From: SXNM01 sp964586155
Lineage (GTDB): Bacteria > Myxococcota_A > UBA9042
Length of the DNA: 64,000 nucleotides
Direction: 5' to 3'
Assembly: GCA_964586155.1 (NCBI GenBank)
Contig: CAZPHC010000027.1
Coordinates: 23,906-87,905 of the forward strand
Part shown: in pieces, positions 11,198 through 20,433 of the stretch
Numbering within the stretch: position 1 is the stretch's first letter
How the letters are laid out: every line of letters begins with the position of its first letter
Made by a program: the position numbers and the translations under genes
Notes under the pieces: model-generated
Databases searched by the model: none
What the model saw: only the letters and a program-made list of their open reading frames with translations
Told to the model about the DNA's origin: nothing

Positions 11198-12433
11198 CTA
11201 GCGACCCAGCGCGCGACGCAGCCGGGCCCAGAGGCCTTCGGCCTGCGCCGCCGCGGGCGCGGTGACCGGGGCGCTCGGCTGCGCGGCTTCGACGACGGCG
11301 GGCTGGATCTCGAGCTCGGGCAGCTGGGCCCGATGCGCGGCGACGAGCGCCGGGTCGACGCGGGCGTATTTGGCGGTGCTGCGCGGCAGCGCGGCGTCCG
11401 GCGGCAGCATCTGGGTCGCGGCGCCGACGGGCTCGCGGCGCTCGACGCGCCAGGTGCCGGTCTGGCGCACGGCGACGATCTCGGGCGCGACGGCGGGGAT
11501 CTGCCACGACGACGCGCGATGCCGGGCTGGCAGCGCACCGGCCTCGCCGGCCATGGCCGCGCGCAGGGCGTCGCGCATACCGCGGGCGTCGTCGAAGCGA
11601 TCCTTGGGGTGTTTGGCCAGACCACGCGCCACCCAGGCTGCCAGCGCGTCCGAGATGGGCTGGCTCGCCACGTCGCGCAGATCGGGCGCCCTGGCTTCGC
11701 GATGCTGGCGCAGCACGTCGTCGACGTCGTCGCCGACGAAGACCGGCCGCCCCGCGAGGCCGCGAAAGGCGAGCGCGGCGACGGCGTAGAGGTCACTGCG
11801 CGCGTCGATCTCCTGATCGGCGCATTGTTCGGGGCTCATCGCGTCGGGCGTGCCCATCGAGCGGCCGCGCTCCTGCGCCGCCTCGGCGACCAGCATCGAG
11901 ATGCCGAAGTCGAGCACCTTGACGAATTGCTCGTCGCCGACCTCGTGCAGCATCACGTTGCCCGGCTTGACGTCGCGGTGGACCAGGCCGCGGCCGTGCG
12001 CTTCGGCCAGGCTGCCGAGGATCGCGTCCAAGATCGGCGCGAGCTCGGCGGGCGTCATGGCGTTGCCCCCAGCCTCGAGGCCGGCGAAGACCTCCTCGAG
12101 CGTCGGCCCCTGCAGCCGCTGGCTGGCGATGTAGAGCGCGCCACCCTGGGTGCGGCCGACGTCGAAGACGCGCAGCGTGTTGGGGTGTTGCAGCGCCGCG
12201 GTGACCTGCGCCTCGCGGAAGAAACGCGCCTCGGCCTCGTCGTCGCCGAGCGGCAGGTTGCGCAGCAGCATCTTCAGCGCCAGGCGCTGCCCCGTGCGCT
12301 CCTGCGTCGCGTCGTAGACGACCGACCACGAGCCGCGACCGAGCACGCCCTCGATGCGATAGCGGCCGTCGACCAGCTCGCCGACGCGGGCGTGGTGCGA
12401 ATGCGAAGGGCGACGGTGGCCTTGGGTGGACAT
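11198..12433 (-). CDS. Soluble Ser/Thr protein kinase
   Basis: 411 aa from an ATG preceded by GGAG. The kinase domain spans about residues 23-295: Gly loop LGRGSWSVVY, Lys54 in LALKM, catalytic Asp154 in HRDVKPGN, Asp175 in DFG, and a GTPDAMSPEQ activation segment followed by DARSDLYA. The C-terminal 110 residues are Pro/Ala-rich and low in complexity, without a transmembrane segment or recognisable sensor domain, so it should be cytoplasmic. It sits between a YqaA-like membrane protein gene and acs in a leftward block. That position makes Acs or acetate metabolism a possible but untested target. Confidence 0.93.
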   Translation of the reverse strand: MSTQGHRRPSHSHHARVGELVDGRYRIEGVLGRGSWSVVYDATQERTGQRLALKMLLRNLPLGDDEAEARFFREAQVTAALQHPNTLRVFDVGRTQGGALYIASQRLQGPTLEEVFAGLEAGGNAMTPAELAPILDAILGSLAEAHGRGLVHRDVKPGNVMLHEVGDEQFVKVLDFGISMLVAEAAQERGRSMGTPDAMSPEQCADQEIDARSDLYAVAALAFRGLAGRPVFVGDDVDDVLRQHREARAPDLRDVASQPISDALAAWVARGLAKHPKDRFDDARGMRDALRAAMAGEAGALPARHRASSWQIPAVAPEIVAVRQTGTWRVERREPVGAATQMLPPDAALPRSTAKYARVDPALVAAHRAQLPELEIQPAVVEAAQPSAPVTAPAAAQAEGLWARLRRALGR

Positions 12434-12505
12434 CGGGCTCCGGGCGGAAATCCTCCGCGCACGATGCGGCCAAGCAGCGAACGGCGCAAGCGCGCGGTGG
12501 GCGCC

Positions 12506-13285
12506 CTACTTCGCGCCGCCGGCCTCGCGTGGCGCCCCCATCGACGGCGGCACCCGCTCGGGCTGCTCGCTGGCGTCGATGCAGGCGCAGCGGTCGGTGG
12601 CCATGACCTTGCCCTCGGGGCAGAGCGAGCCCTTGGACTGGTGCGGGCCGGCCGACTTCACCGCGACGATGCCGCCGACGAGCAGCACCGTGAACGCCAG
12701 CGTCAGCCACTCGAGGTGCTTGTCGATGAAGCGCTTGATCGGCGGGCCGAAGAAGTAGAGCAGCCCCGCGACCAGGAAGAAGCGCGCGCCGCGGCCCACG
12801 ATCGACGCGCCGATCAGCGTGCCGAGGTCGACCATATCGCTGTAGACGCCGGCCGAGATGGTGAACACCTTGAACGGGATCGGCGTGAACGCGGCGGTGA
12901 AGATGGCGAGGAAGGCGTTGTCGGCAAATCGATTGCCGACCTCCAAGAAGTGCGAGCACTTGAACAGCGTCGGGATGAACCAATGCTCGGCCACGGCCCA
13001 GAACGAGTGGCCGATCCACCAACCGAGCAGCGCGCCCGAGACCGACGCCACCAGGCAGACGGTCGCGAACCTCCAGGCCTTCTGCCGCGCGCCGAGCACC
13101 AGCGCCATCAGCAGCGGGTCCGGCGGCACGGGGAAGAACGACGAGTCGGCGAAGCTGACCAGCGCCATCGCCAGCAGGCCGTAGGGCGTGTCGGCCCAGC
13201 TGAGGACCCAATCAAAGAGCCGGCGGATCGGGTTGCGCGAGGCGCGCTGCTCGGGGGCGACGGGCGTCGGGGACGAGGCGGTCAT
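12506..13285 (-). CDS. YqaA/DedA-like (VTT-domain) membrane protein
   Basis: 259 aa. Several hydrophobic helices surround the sequence FADSSFFPVPPDPLLMALVL, typical of the YqaA branch of the SNARE-associated/VTT (DedA) superfamily. A second re-entrant-like motif is AFTPIPFKVFTISAGV. DedA-type proteins are linked to lipid flipping and membrane homeostasis; the YqaA branch is less well studied. An extra polar C-terminal tail of about 50 residues carries three Cys (LCPEG, RCACID), which is unusual. The ATG has GGAG upstream. First gene of the leftward block, divergent from the YfbK-like gene across 193 bp. Confidence 0.85.
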   Translation of the reverse strand: MTASSPTPVAPEQRASRNPIRRLFDWVLSWADTPYGLLAMALVSFADSSFFPVPPDPLLMALVLGARQKAWRFATVCLVASVSGALLGWWIGHSFWAVAEHWFIPTLFKCSHFLEVGNRFADNAFLAIFTAAFTPIPFKVFTISAGVYSDMVDLGTLIGASIVGRGARFFLVAGLLYFFGPPIKRFIDKHLEWLTLAFTVLLVGGIVAVKSAGPHQSKGSLCPEGKVMATDRCACIDASEQPERVPPSMGAPREAGGAK

Positions 13286-13478
13286 GGAGGTCTCCAGCCA
13301 AAGGGAGCGCCCTTTTGCCCGTCGCGGCGGGCGGCGTCAAACCGGTCGAAGTTGCACGCGCCGTAGATCGCGCGGCCGGCTTGTGCGTCGACACGGAACG
13401 ACGCCGCGTCTTCGCGGGCCAGCAGCAGACCCCGTGCCCGGCGCGACCATGCCCCGAGCCAACCTACGCGGAGGAACC

Positions 13479-15551
13479 ATGCGCCAGACGACCCAAACCA
13501 CCACGCCGCAGACGCGGCCCACCGCCCACCGACGCAAGGCGGCCCTGCCGCTGGCGACGCTCGGTTGGCTCGTCTTCGCCCTGATCGCGAGCGTCGCGTT
13601 CGCGGCGACGCCGACCGTGCCGGCTGCGCAGCGCACGGCGTCTTGCGGCCTCGAGGTCGTCGTCCGCGACCAAGGCGGGCGCCCCGTGCCCCAGGCGACG
13701 GTGCGGATCGACGGCGTCGCGCCCCTGCTGACCAACGCCGCCGGCCGGGCCGTCGCGGCTGCGACGAGCTGCGGCCCGGTGAAGGTCCACGTCATCGCCC
13801 GCGCGTTCGCCCCGTGGCAGGGCGCGGCCGCGGCCAGCAAGCCCGGGCAGTCCCGCGGCCTCGAGGTCCGCCTGTTGCCGCTGGTCAAGACCGCCGCGGC
13901 GGGCGACGCGAAGGCGCCGCACGAGACGCGCAAGAAGATGGAGTCGTCGCGCAGCTACGGCCTCGGCGCGGCCGCGGCGCCGATGCACGGCTACGGCTTC
14001 GGCGGCGTCGCGCGCATGGGCGCCGTCGGCCGCGTGGTGGTGCGTTCAGCGCCGATGGCCGCCGCGGGCGGCATGCGCCAGCCCGAACCCGACAGCCGCG
14101 AGGGCTACGACAAGGCCGAGGAGGAGCGTTTCAGCAGCACGCAGGACAAGCCGCTCTCGACCTTCAGCATCGACGTCGACACCGCGAGCTGGTCGAACCT
14201 GCGCCGCTTCGTCCAACGCCAGGGCACGCTGCCGCCGGCGGCCGCGATCCGCATCGAAGAGATGGTCAACGCCTTCCCCTACGCCTGGGCCGGCCCGACC
14301 GACGACGCGCCTTTCGCGGTGCACACCGAGGTCAGCGTCGCGCCGTGGAACCCTGCGCACCGCCTGATGGCGATCGCCGTGCAGGGCCGCCGGATGGAGG
14401 TCAAGCACTTGCCGCCGGCCAACCTCGTGTTCCTGCTCGACGTCTCGGGCTCGATGGCCAGCCCGGACAAGCTGCCCCTGCTGCAATCGTCGCTGTCGAT
14501 GCTGGTGCGCGAGCTGCGCGCCGAGGACCACGTCAGCATCGTCGTCTACGCCGGCGCCGCGGGCCTGGTGCTGCCGCCGACCTCGGGCGCCGACCAGACC
14601 ACGATCCTCGACGCGCTGGCCAACCTGACGGCGGGTGGCTCGACCGCCGGCGGCGCGGGCCTGCAGCTGGCCTACCAGGTGGCGCGCAACACCTTCGTCA
14701 AAGGCGGCAACAACCGCGTGATCCTGGCCACGGACGGCGACTTCAACGTCGGGCCGAGCTCGGACGGCGAGATGGTCCAGCTGATCGAGAAGGAGCGCGA
14801 CAGCGGGATCTTCTTGACCGTGCTCGGCTTTGGCACCGGCAACTACCAGGACGCCAAGATGCAGAAGCTGGCGCAGCACGGCAACGGCAACCACGCCTAC
14901 ATCGACACGCTGATCGAGGCGCGCCGGGTGCTGATCGAGCAGATGGGCGGCACGCTGCTGACCATCGCCAAGGACGTGAAGATCCAGGTCGAGCCGAACC
15001 CGCGCCTGGTCAAGGGCTACCGCCTGATCGGCTACGACACCCGCCGGCTGGCGACGCGCGACTTCGCCGACGACACCAAGGACGCCGGCGAGCTCGGCGC
15101 CGGCCACACCGTCACCGCGCTCTACGAGATCATCCCGGCCGGCAGCGACGAGCCGCTGGGCGGCCAGGCCGGCACCAAGTACACCGAGGTCCGGCCGACC
15201 GCCGCGGCCGCGACGGGTGAGCTCGCCACCGTGCGCCTGCGCTACAAGGAGCCGCGCGAGAGCAAGAGCCAGCTGATCGAGACCGTCGTGCACGACAAGG
15301 CCGTGGCGCTCAAGGACACGTCCATCGACTTCCGCTTCGCCACCGCCGTCGCCGAGCTGGGCCTGCTGCTCAGCGGCAGCAAGCTGGCGGGGACGGCCTC
15401 GCTGCCGGCGCTGCTCGCCCGCGCCGAGGCCGCGCTCGGCAAGGACGTCGGCGGCCATCGCGCCGGCTTCCTCGACGTCGCCCGCCGGGTCGCGGCGCTG
15501 CGTGGCGCGCGGCCGGCCGCTGGCGACGACACCGCCAAGGCGACGAATTAG
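13479..15551 (+). CDS. YfbK-like von Willebrand factor type A domain protein
   Basis: 690 aa; the ATG has GGAGGA 3 bases upstream. Signal peptide (about 1-40), a small Cys-containing carboxypeptidase-regulatory-like beta domain (about 48-115), a linker, then the three-part YfbK arrangement. That is an N-terminal segment with PLSTFSIDVDTASW, a vWA domain whose MIDAS motif DVSGS is at residues 321-325, and a C-terminal domain with SIDFRFATAVAELGLLL. vWA domains bind metal and ligand protein through the MIDAS site; this family is periplasmic or surface-exposed and its role is unclear. The added N-terminal beta domain distinguishes it from E. coli YfbK. It may be transcribed with the glycosyltransferase 89 bp downstream. 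Confidence 0.9.
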   Translation: MRQTTQTTTPQTRPTAHRRKAALPLATLGWLVFALIASVAFAATPTVPAAQRTASCGLEVVVRDQGGRPVPQATVRIDGVAPLLTNAAGRAVAAATSCGPVKVHVIARAFAPWQGAAAASKPGQSRGLEVRLLPLVKTAAAGDAKAPHETRKKMESSRSYGLGAAAAPMHGYGFGGVARMGAVGRVVVRSAPMAAAGGMRQPEPDSREGYDKAEEERFSSTQDKPLSTFSIDVDTASWSNLRRFVQRQGTLPPAAAIRIEEMVNAFPYAWAGPTDDAPFAVHTEVSVAPWNPAHRLMAIAVQGRRMEVKHLPPANLVFLLDVSGSMASPDKLPLLQSSLSMLVRELRAEDHVSIVVYAGAAGLVLPPTSGADQTTILDALANLTAGGSTAGGAGLQLAYQVARNTFVKGGNNRVILATDGDFNVGPSSDGEMVQLIEKERDSGIFLTVLGFGTGNYQDAKMQKLAQHGNGNHAYIDTLIEARRVLIEQMGGTLLTIAKDVKIQVEPNPRLVKGYRLIGYDTRRLATRDFADDTKDAGELGAGHTVTALYEIIPAGSDEPLGGQAGTKYTEVRPTAAAATGELATVRLRYKEPRESKSQLIETVVHDKAVALKDTSIDFRFATAVAELGLLLSGSKLAGTASLPALLARAEAALGKDVGGHRAGFLDVARRVAALRGARPAAGDDTAKATN

Positions 15552-15640
15552 CCCAACGTTGACGCCCCCGCCCTCGAACCGCACCATCCCCGCGCGACCG
15601 CAGCGCCGGCACGGAGGTCGAGCGAGGCGGGGGAGGCCCG

Positions 15641-16705
15641 ATGCGCGTGCTCTTGGTCATCGGTTTGTTGGGGGGCGGCGGCGCCGAACGTCAGGTCGCC
15701 CTGTTCTGCGAGCGGGCCAAGCACCTGGTCGATCTCGGCGCCTTCATCGTCAACCCGGGCGACGTCTGGGACCCGATCGTCCGCAGCCACCTCGCCCGCG
15801 TCTACGACGGCGGCGGCAGCCACGCCCACAAGCTCGCGACCTTCGCCAAGGTCGTGCGCCAGGACCGCCCCGACGTCATCCACTGCTGGCATACGCCGCC
15901 GATCGTCTACCCGGCGCTGACCTGGCCGCTGCACCGGCGGCCGATCGTGGTCAACGTCTTCGACGCCCTCAGCCGCAGCACCGACACCGCCGAGCGCCGG
16001 CCGATGCCCATCGCGCGCCTGCTGCCCTTCGTCGGCGCGACCGTGGCCAACTCGCAGCACCTTCTCGGCGATCTCGCCGAGATGGGCGTGGTTCCGCGCA
16101 ACGCGTCGGTGATCGAGAACGGCATCGTCGTGCCGGCGCGCGCCGCCAGCCACGCCGCGCGCGAGGACGGCAGCGTCCGCCTGGCCGGCGTGGGCTCGCT
16201 CAAGCCGCTCAAGAACTGGGCGCAGCTGCTGCGGGTGGCCAAGCTGCTGCGCGATCAGGGCCGCCGCGTCGACGTGACGATCTTCGGCGAGGGCCCGTCG
16301 CGCCCGGAGCTCGAGGCGCAGGCCGCCGCCATCGGCCTCGACCCCAAGCGCGTGTTTCCGGGCTTCTCGATGGACGCGAGCGCGACGCTGGTCGACTTCG
16401 ACGTGCTGCTGCATCCGTCGCGCTCCGAGGGCCTGCCCAACGCCGTGCTCGAGGCGCTGGCCGCCGGGATCCCGGCCGTGGCGTCGGACCTCGCGTGCTA
16501 CGACACGCTGCGCAGGCAGGGCGATTGGCTCAAGGTCCACCCCGTCGACGACGATCAGGCCTGCGTCGCGGCGCTGACGCCCTGGCTCGACGACGCCGCG
16601 GCGCGGGCGAGCGCGGGCGCGGCCGGGCGGCGGATGATCGAGGCGTCGTTCGGCGTCGATCGGATGGCCGAGCGGTTCGTCGAGGTCTATCGGACGGTGT
16701 GCTGA
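15641..16705 (+). CDS. Glycosyltransferase family 4 protein
   Basis: 354 aa, GT-B fold. The N-terminal half starts with the Gly-rich donor/acceptor loop GLLGGGGAERQ. The C-terminal half has GVGSLKPLKNW and the retaining-GT4 nucleotide-sugar signature PSRSEGLPNAVLEA with the EX7E glutamates at residues 263 and 271. It transfers a sugar from a nucleotide donor to an envelope acceptor at the cytoplasmic face; donor and acceptor cannot be read from sequence. GGGGAGG lies 5 bases before the ATG. A GalE-like epimerase is convergent next door, which fits sugar-polymer or glycolipid synthesis. Confidence 0.92.
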   Translation: MRVLLVIGLLGGGGAERQVALFCERAKHLVDLGAFIVNPGDVWDPIVRSHLARVYDGGGSHAHKLATFAKVVRQDRPDVIHCWHTPPIVYPALTWPLHRRPIVVNVFDALSRSTDTAERRPMPIARLLPFVGATVANSQHLLGDLAEMGVVPRNASVIENGIVVPARAASHAAREDGSVRLAGVGSLKPLKNWAQLLRVAKLLRDQGRRVDVTIFGEGPSRPELEAQAAAIGLDPKRVFPGFSMDASATLVDFDVLLHPSRSEGLPNAVLEALAAGIPAVASDLACYDTLRRQGDWLKVHPVDDDQACVAALTPWLDDAAARASAGAAGRRMIEASFGVDRMAERFVEVYRTVC

Positions 16706-16707
16706 GC

Positions 16708-16738
16708 GCGGGCGCCGCGGCGACGACGGCGCGCCCGC
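16708..16738. terminator. GC-rich hairpin between convergent genes
   Basis: GCGGGCG (16708-16714) and CGCCCGC (16732-16738) form a perfect 7-bp stem exactly in the 37-bp gap between the convergent glycosyltransferase and epimerase genes. A bidirectional terminator is plausible by position. There is no T tract, and 7-bp GC stems arise easily by chance here. Confidence 0.3.
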
Positions 16739-16742
16739 AGCC

Positions 16743-17813
16743 TCACGCCGTCGGGCCCGGCGCCACAGCGGCCCCGGACCAGCCGAGCGCGAGCGCGGCG
16801 TCCCGGACCATGCGCTCGAGATCTGCATCGGGCACGACGCCGAGCGAGCGGACCAACCTGGCCGGATCTGCGACCAACGCGGCGCAATCGCCGGCGCGGC
16901 GCGGCGCCAGCACATGGGGCACCGGGCGCCCGACCACGCGCTCGACCGCCGCGAGCACGTCGCGCACCGAGCGGCCGACGCCGCTGCCGACGTGCACGAT
17001 CTCGTTGCGATCCCGGCCCGCCGCCGACGCCGCCAGGGCCTGCAGCGCGGCGGCCTCGAACGCGGCGACCACGTCGGCGATGTGCACGTAATCACGCAGC
17101 GGCGTGCCGTCCGGCGTCGGGAAGTCGTCGCCGAAGCAGAGCAGCGGCGGCCGCTGGCCCAGCGCGGCCCCGAGCGCCAGCGGGATCAGGTGCGTCTCGG
17201 GCTCGTGGCGCTCGGCGCAGCCGTAGAGGCTGCCGGCGAGGTTGAACAGGCGCAGGCTCGCGCCGCTGATGCCACCCTCGGCCACCGCCGCGGCCAGGGC
17301 CTGCTCGGCGCGGACCTTGCTCAGGCCGTAGGGGCTCTCGGGCCCGATCGGCGCGGATTCGTCGAGGCGATCGCGCACCACCGCCGTGGCCGAAGCCGTC
17401 GGCAACGTCGCCAGCGCGGCGGCGCTCGACGCCTGGACGAAGGCCGGAACCCCGGCCCGTCTCGCGGCCGCGAGGACCTGCAGCGTGCCATCGACGTTGA
17501 CGCTGAGGTAGCGCTCGGGCTGCCGCACCGACTCGCCGACCTGGATCAAGCCGGCAAGGTGGAAGACCACGTCGGGTCGCGCCGACAGCAGGTGCAGCGA
17601 CGCGGCGACCGCTGCGGCGTCACGCACATCACCGCGCAGCAGCGGCACGCCCTCGGGCAACGCGTCGGCGTGGCCGCTGCTGAGGTCGTCGAGCACCGCG
17701 ACGTCCCAGCCGCGCTCGATGAGCCAGCGCACCAGCGTGCTGCCGAGGTAGCCGGCGCCGCCCGTGACCAGGGCGCGTCGTCGCGCTTCGCCACGGGCGT
17801 TGTGTGTGGTCAT
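16743..17813 (-). CDS. galE: UDP-glucose 4-epimerase-like NAD-dependent epimerase
   Basis: 356 aa, extended short-chain dehydrogenase. Rossmann motif GGAGYLGS at residues 18-25, catalytic Ser129/130 in QASS, and YxxxK as Tyr162/Lys166 in PYGLSK. C-terminal GTPLRDYVHIADV and VHVGSGVGRSV are characteristic of GalE. It interconverts UDP-Glc and UDP-Gal (or the N-acetyl forms) to feed cell-surface glycan synthesis. The ATG at 17813 has AAGG upstream; an earlier in-frame start at 17897 is less likely because the extra residues are Arg-rich and unstructured. It lies 96 bp downstream of a GT-C-like membrane protein gene on the same strand. Other UDP-sugar epimerases cannot be excluded. Confidence 0.87.
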   Translation of the reverse strand: MTTHNARGEARRRALVTGGAGYLGSTLVRWLIERGWDVAVLDDLSSGHADALPEGVPLLRGDVRDAAAVAASLHLLSARPDVVFHLAGLIQVGESVRQPERYLSVNVDGTLQVLAAARRAGVPAFVQASSAAALATLPTASATAVVRDRLDESAPIGPESPYGLSKVRAEQALAAAVAEGGISGASLRLFNLAGSLYGCAERHEPETHLIPLALGAALGQRPPLLCFGDDFPTPDGTPLRDYVHIADVVAAFEAAALQALAASAAGRDRNEIVHVGSGVGRSVRDVLAAVERVVGRPVPHVLAPRRAGDCAALVADPARLVRSLGVVPDADLERMVRDAALALGWSGAAVAPGPTA

Positions 17814-17909
17814 CGCGAGCCTTGCGCCACGTCGGCGGTGAGCGCCCGGGCCAGCCGAGCGGGGACGCAGGATGCCGTGGCCGTCGCATCGCGACAAGTC
17901 AGCGCGGCC

Positions 17910-20222
17910 TCACGGGCCGGGCGGCGGCGGCGGCGGCCGAGCGACGCTGTCGCGCCCTGCCGGTGGCGCCCCACGGCGTGGCGGACATCGGGCCAGGCGC
18001 AACGACCAGGGTGCCGAACCGCTGGCGTAGCGCAGGAACTCGCCGCTCGGCCGCTCGCGATCCCATTGCTGCGCGATCTCCACGGTGCCGCCGACCAGGC
18101 TCCGTCCACCGGCGTCGAAGGCGTCGAGCACGGCGCACGGCGGCGAGGACGCGCTGATCGAAGCACACGACGGCGGCCGCAGCAGGTAGGTCCCCGGTGG
18201 CATCGGCGCGCCGGCGGCGCAGCGCGCGGTCGCGACGTCGGCCCAGAGCGTCTCGGAGCTGCGACCGTCGGCCGACCAGCGGCCACGCGGCACGTCCGGG
18301 GCCGCGTCGCCGCGCTGGGTGTGGTGCGGCGAGATCAGCACCAGGTGCCCCGCCGGCAACGTCGGCGCGTCCCGCAGCGCGCGCCAGGCCGCGATCTGCG
18401 CGTCGACGAAGTCCATGCCCGCGCGCGGCCGGGCCGCCTCGACCAGCGCGACCAGACCGACGACCGCGACCGCGACGAGCCGTCTTTGCCCTTGCCAACG
18501 GGCCAGCCACGCGAGCACGAGCGCGCCACGGGCCGCCACGATCAGCACAGCCAGCAGCAGCACCGATTGGTAGCGCAGCCCGTCGCTGACGCAGGCGATG
18601 ATCAGCAGGCTACCCAGCGTCATGGCGAGGCTGCCGACGGCCAGCGACGCCGTGCCCGCCAACGCCGGGCCGAGGCCGACGCGGCCGCGCACGGCCGACC
18701 AGCGCAGCGCCACGTCGCCCGCGAGGCCGACCACCGCGAGCAGCCACCACAGCGGCGAGGCGTAGTCGGCGTCGGTCAGCAGCAGCATCGAAGGGTTGGC
18801 CGAGACCGCGAGCCCGCCCGGCGATTCGCGCCCCTGCAACATCGGCGCCGCGTCGAGCAGGCGCAGGCCGCCGAAGATGGCCCCGGCGAGGCCGAGCCAG
18901 AGCGCGAGCCCGAGCGCCTCGCGGGTCGCGTCGTCCCAAGAACGCGGGCCGATCAGCAGGTGCCGCTCCCAGGGCAGCGTGGACTCGGCCCGCTCGGCGT
19001 CGGCGCCTTGCGCGTCCGCGTCGTCGACAGAGCGGCCACTGCGCGCACCGTGGCGCAGCGCGACCGCCAGCCCCGCCGCGCCCGCGGCCCAGACCGGGCC
19101 GACGACGTGGCCGAGCGCCAGCAACGCGACGCCCGCGGCCGCCGCCGGGCCGGTCGGCACGCCGCGCGGCCGCGCCGCGATGGCCAGGACCCAGGCCAGG
19201 GCCAGCTGGCCGAAGACGATGTCGCTCTCGCTGGCGGCGACGCGGACGGCGAGCGGGCTCAAGGCGCAGGCGAGCCCGGCGATCCAGCCGACGCCGGCAC
19301 CAGCGACAGCGCGAGCGGCGAGGCCGAGCAGCACCGTCGCGGCGGCGCCGACCAGGGCGCCGAGCCAGGCCAGCGCCTCGAAGTGGCCGCCGAGCGGCGC
19401 GACGAGCGCGCGCTGGGCGAGGCGGAACGCCGGGCCGTAGATGACGTCCAAGCGCTCGAGCGCACCGTGCTCGCCGTCGACGCCGAGGGCGACCGCGGCG
19501 TCCTCCCAAGCGTGGTCGTTGGCGTGCATCGGGTCGAAGCCGAGCCGCGCCCGCGCCCAGACCGCGACGCCGAAGAGCGCGATCCAGCCCAGCGCGTCGA
19601 GGACGGTGGCGCGGTCCGTTGTTCCAGGGCGTCGACGTTGGCGCAACGCCGCGCGTGCGGCCCAGAGCAGCGCCATCAGCGCCACCATCCACCAGGCGAG
19701 CACGGCCGCGACACGCTCGGTCAGGCGCAGGGCCCGCGCCAAGGGGTCGGTGGCGACGCCCGAGCGCGGCTGCTTGCCCGCGTCGAGCGTGCCCGAGTCG
19801 ATGAACGGGAACGAACCGTGATCGTTGCTGACGATCGCGTCACGCAGGCTGGTCTGCGCCTCGCGCAGCGCAGCGTTGTCGGTCGGGACGATCTCGATGG
19901 CGAACGACGGACGGCCCGCGGCGCGTTCGGGCTGCGGCACGAGCACCAGATCGGCGGCGCCGTCGTTGCCCTGCAGGGTCATCACGATGCGCTGGGCGTC
20001 GATGCGGATCGAGGCCAGCGTCACGCCGGGCCGGACCTCGCCTTCGTCGCGGAACGGCGCGACGAGCGCGAGCACGGCGGCCTCGGAGCCCGGCGCGATC
20101 AGGGCGTCGGCCCAGGCCTGGCCGAGCCCGCCGGCCCAGAGCGCGAGCGCCAGGACCAGGCCCGCGACGAGGCGGGGCCAGCGCGGCGGGCGCGAGCGGG
20201 TGGTGGGTGGCGACAGCGACAC
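17910..20222 (-). CDS. GT-C-like polytopic membrane protein
   Basis: 770 aa from a GTG with AGGAG upstream. An N-terminal signal/anchor (17-39) is followed by a soluble region (about 45-160) and roughly ten or more hydrophobic helices. Acidic NDHAWED (235-241) lies just after the second membrane helix, where GT-C glycosyltransferases of the PMT/ArnT type keep their catalytic acidic residues in the first external loop. A polar periplasmic tail ends the protein. The best guess is a polyprenyl-phosphate-sugar-dependent glycosyltransferase acting outside the inner membrane, which fits the GalE neighbour. No family-specific motif settles this. The upstream open frame lacks a credible start. Confidence 0.65.
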   Translation of the reverse strand: MSLSPPTTRSRPPRWPRLVAGLVLALALWAGGLGQAWADALIAPGSEAAVLALVAPFRDEGEVRPGVTLASIRIDAQRIVMTLQGNDGAADLVLVPQPERAAGRPSFAIEIVPTDNAALREAQTSLRDAIVSNDHGSFPFIDSGTLDAGKQPRSGVATDPLARALRLTERVAAVLAWWMVALMALLWAARAALRQRRRPGTTDRATVLDALGWIALFGVAVWARARLGFDPMHANDHAWEDAAVALGVDGEHGALERLDVIYGPAFRLAQRALVAPLGGHFEALAWLGALVGAAATVLLGLAARAVAGAGVGWIAGLACALSPLAVRVAASESDIVFGQLALAWVLAIAARPRGVPTGPAAAAGVALLALGHVVGPVWAAGAAGLAVALRHGARSGRSVDDADAQGADAERAESTLPWERHLLIGPRSWDDATREALGLALWLGLAGAIFGGLRLLDAAPMLQGRESPGGLAVSANPSMLLLTDADYASPLWWLLAVVGLAGDVALRWSAVRGRVGLGPALAGTASLAVGSLAMTLGSLLIIACVSDGLRYQSVLLLAVLIVAARGALVLAWLARWQGQRRLVAVAVVGLVALVEAARPRAGMDFVDAQIAAWRALRDAPTLPAGHLVLISPHHTQRGDAAPDVPRGRWSADGRSSETLWADVATARCAAGAPMPPGTYLLRPPSCASISASSPPCAVLDAFDAGGRSLVGGTVEIAQQWDRERPSGEFLRYASGSAPWSLRLARCPPRRGAPPAGRDSVARPPPPPPGP

Positions 20223-20433
20223 GGGCGCTCCTGCGGTTCGTCGGTCGCGACGGCACCGGCCCGGCTGGCAAGCGTCGGCACGACCAGGGGCGAGCGTAGA
20301 GAGGCGATCGGCAAACCGCCAGACCAGCGCCGCCCGGCGCGGCGGATCGACGGCGAGGCCGCGTTGACGCCCAAGAACCGCTCCGGCACCGTCGAGGCAC
20401 GGCGGTGGCGCCAGCGGGCGGGGAGCGGCAGCG

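Noticed and set aside
15565..15633. CCCCCGCC/GGCGGGGG inverted repeat that could hide the glycosyltransferase ribosome site
   Set aside because: An 8-bp G/C pair separated by over 50 bp is expected by chance at this GC content.
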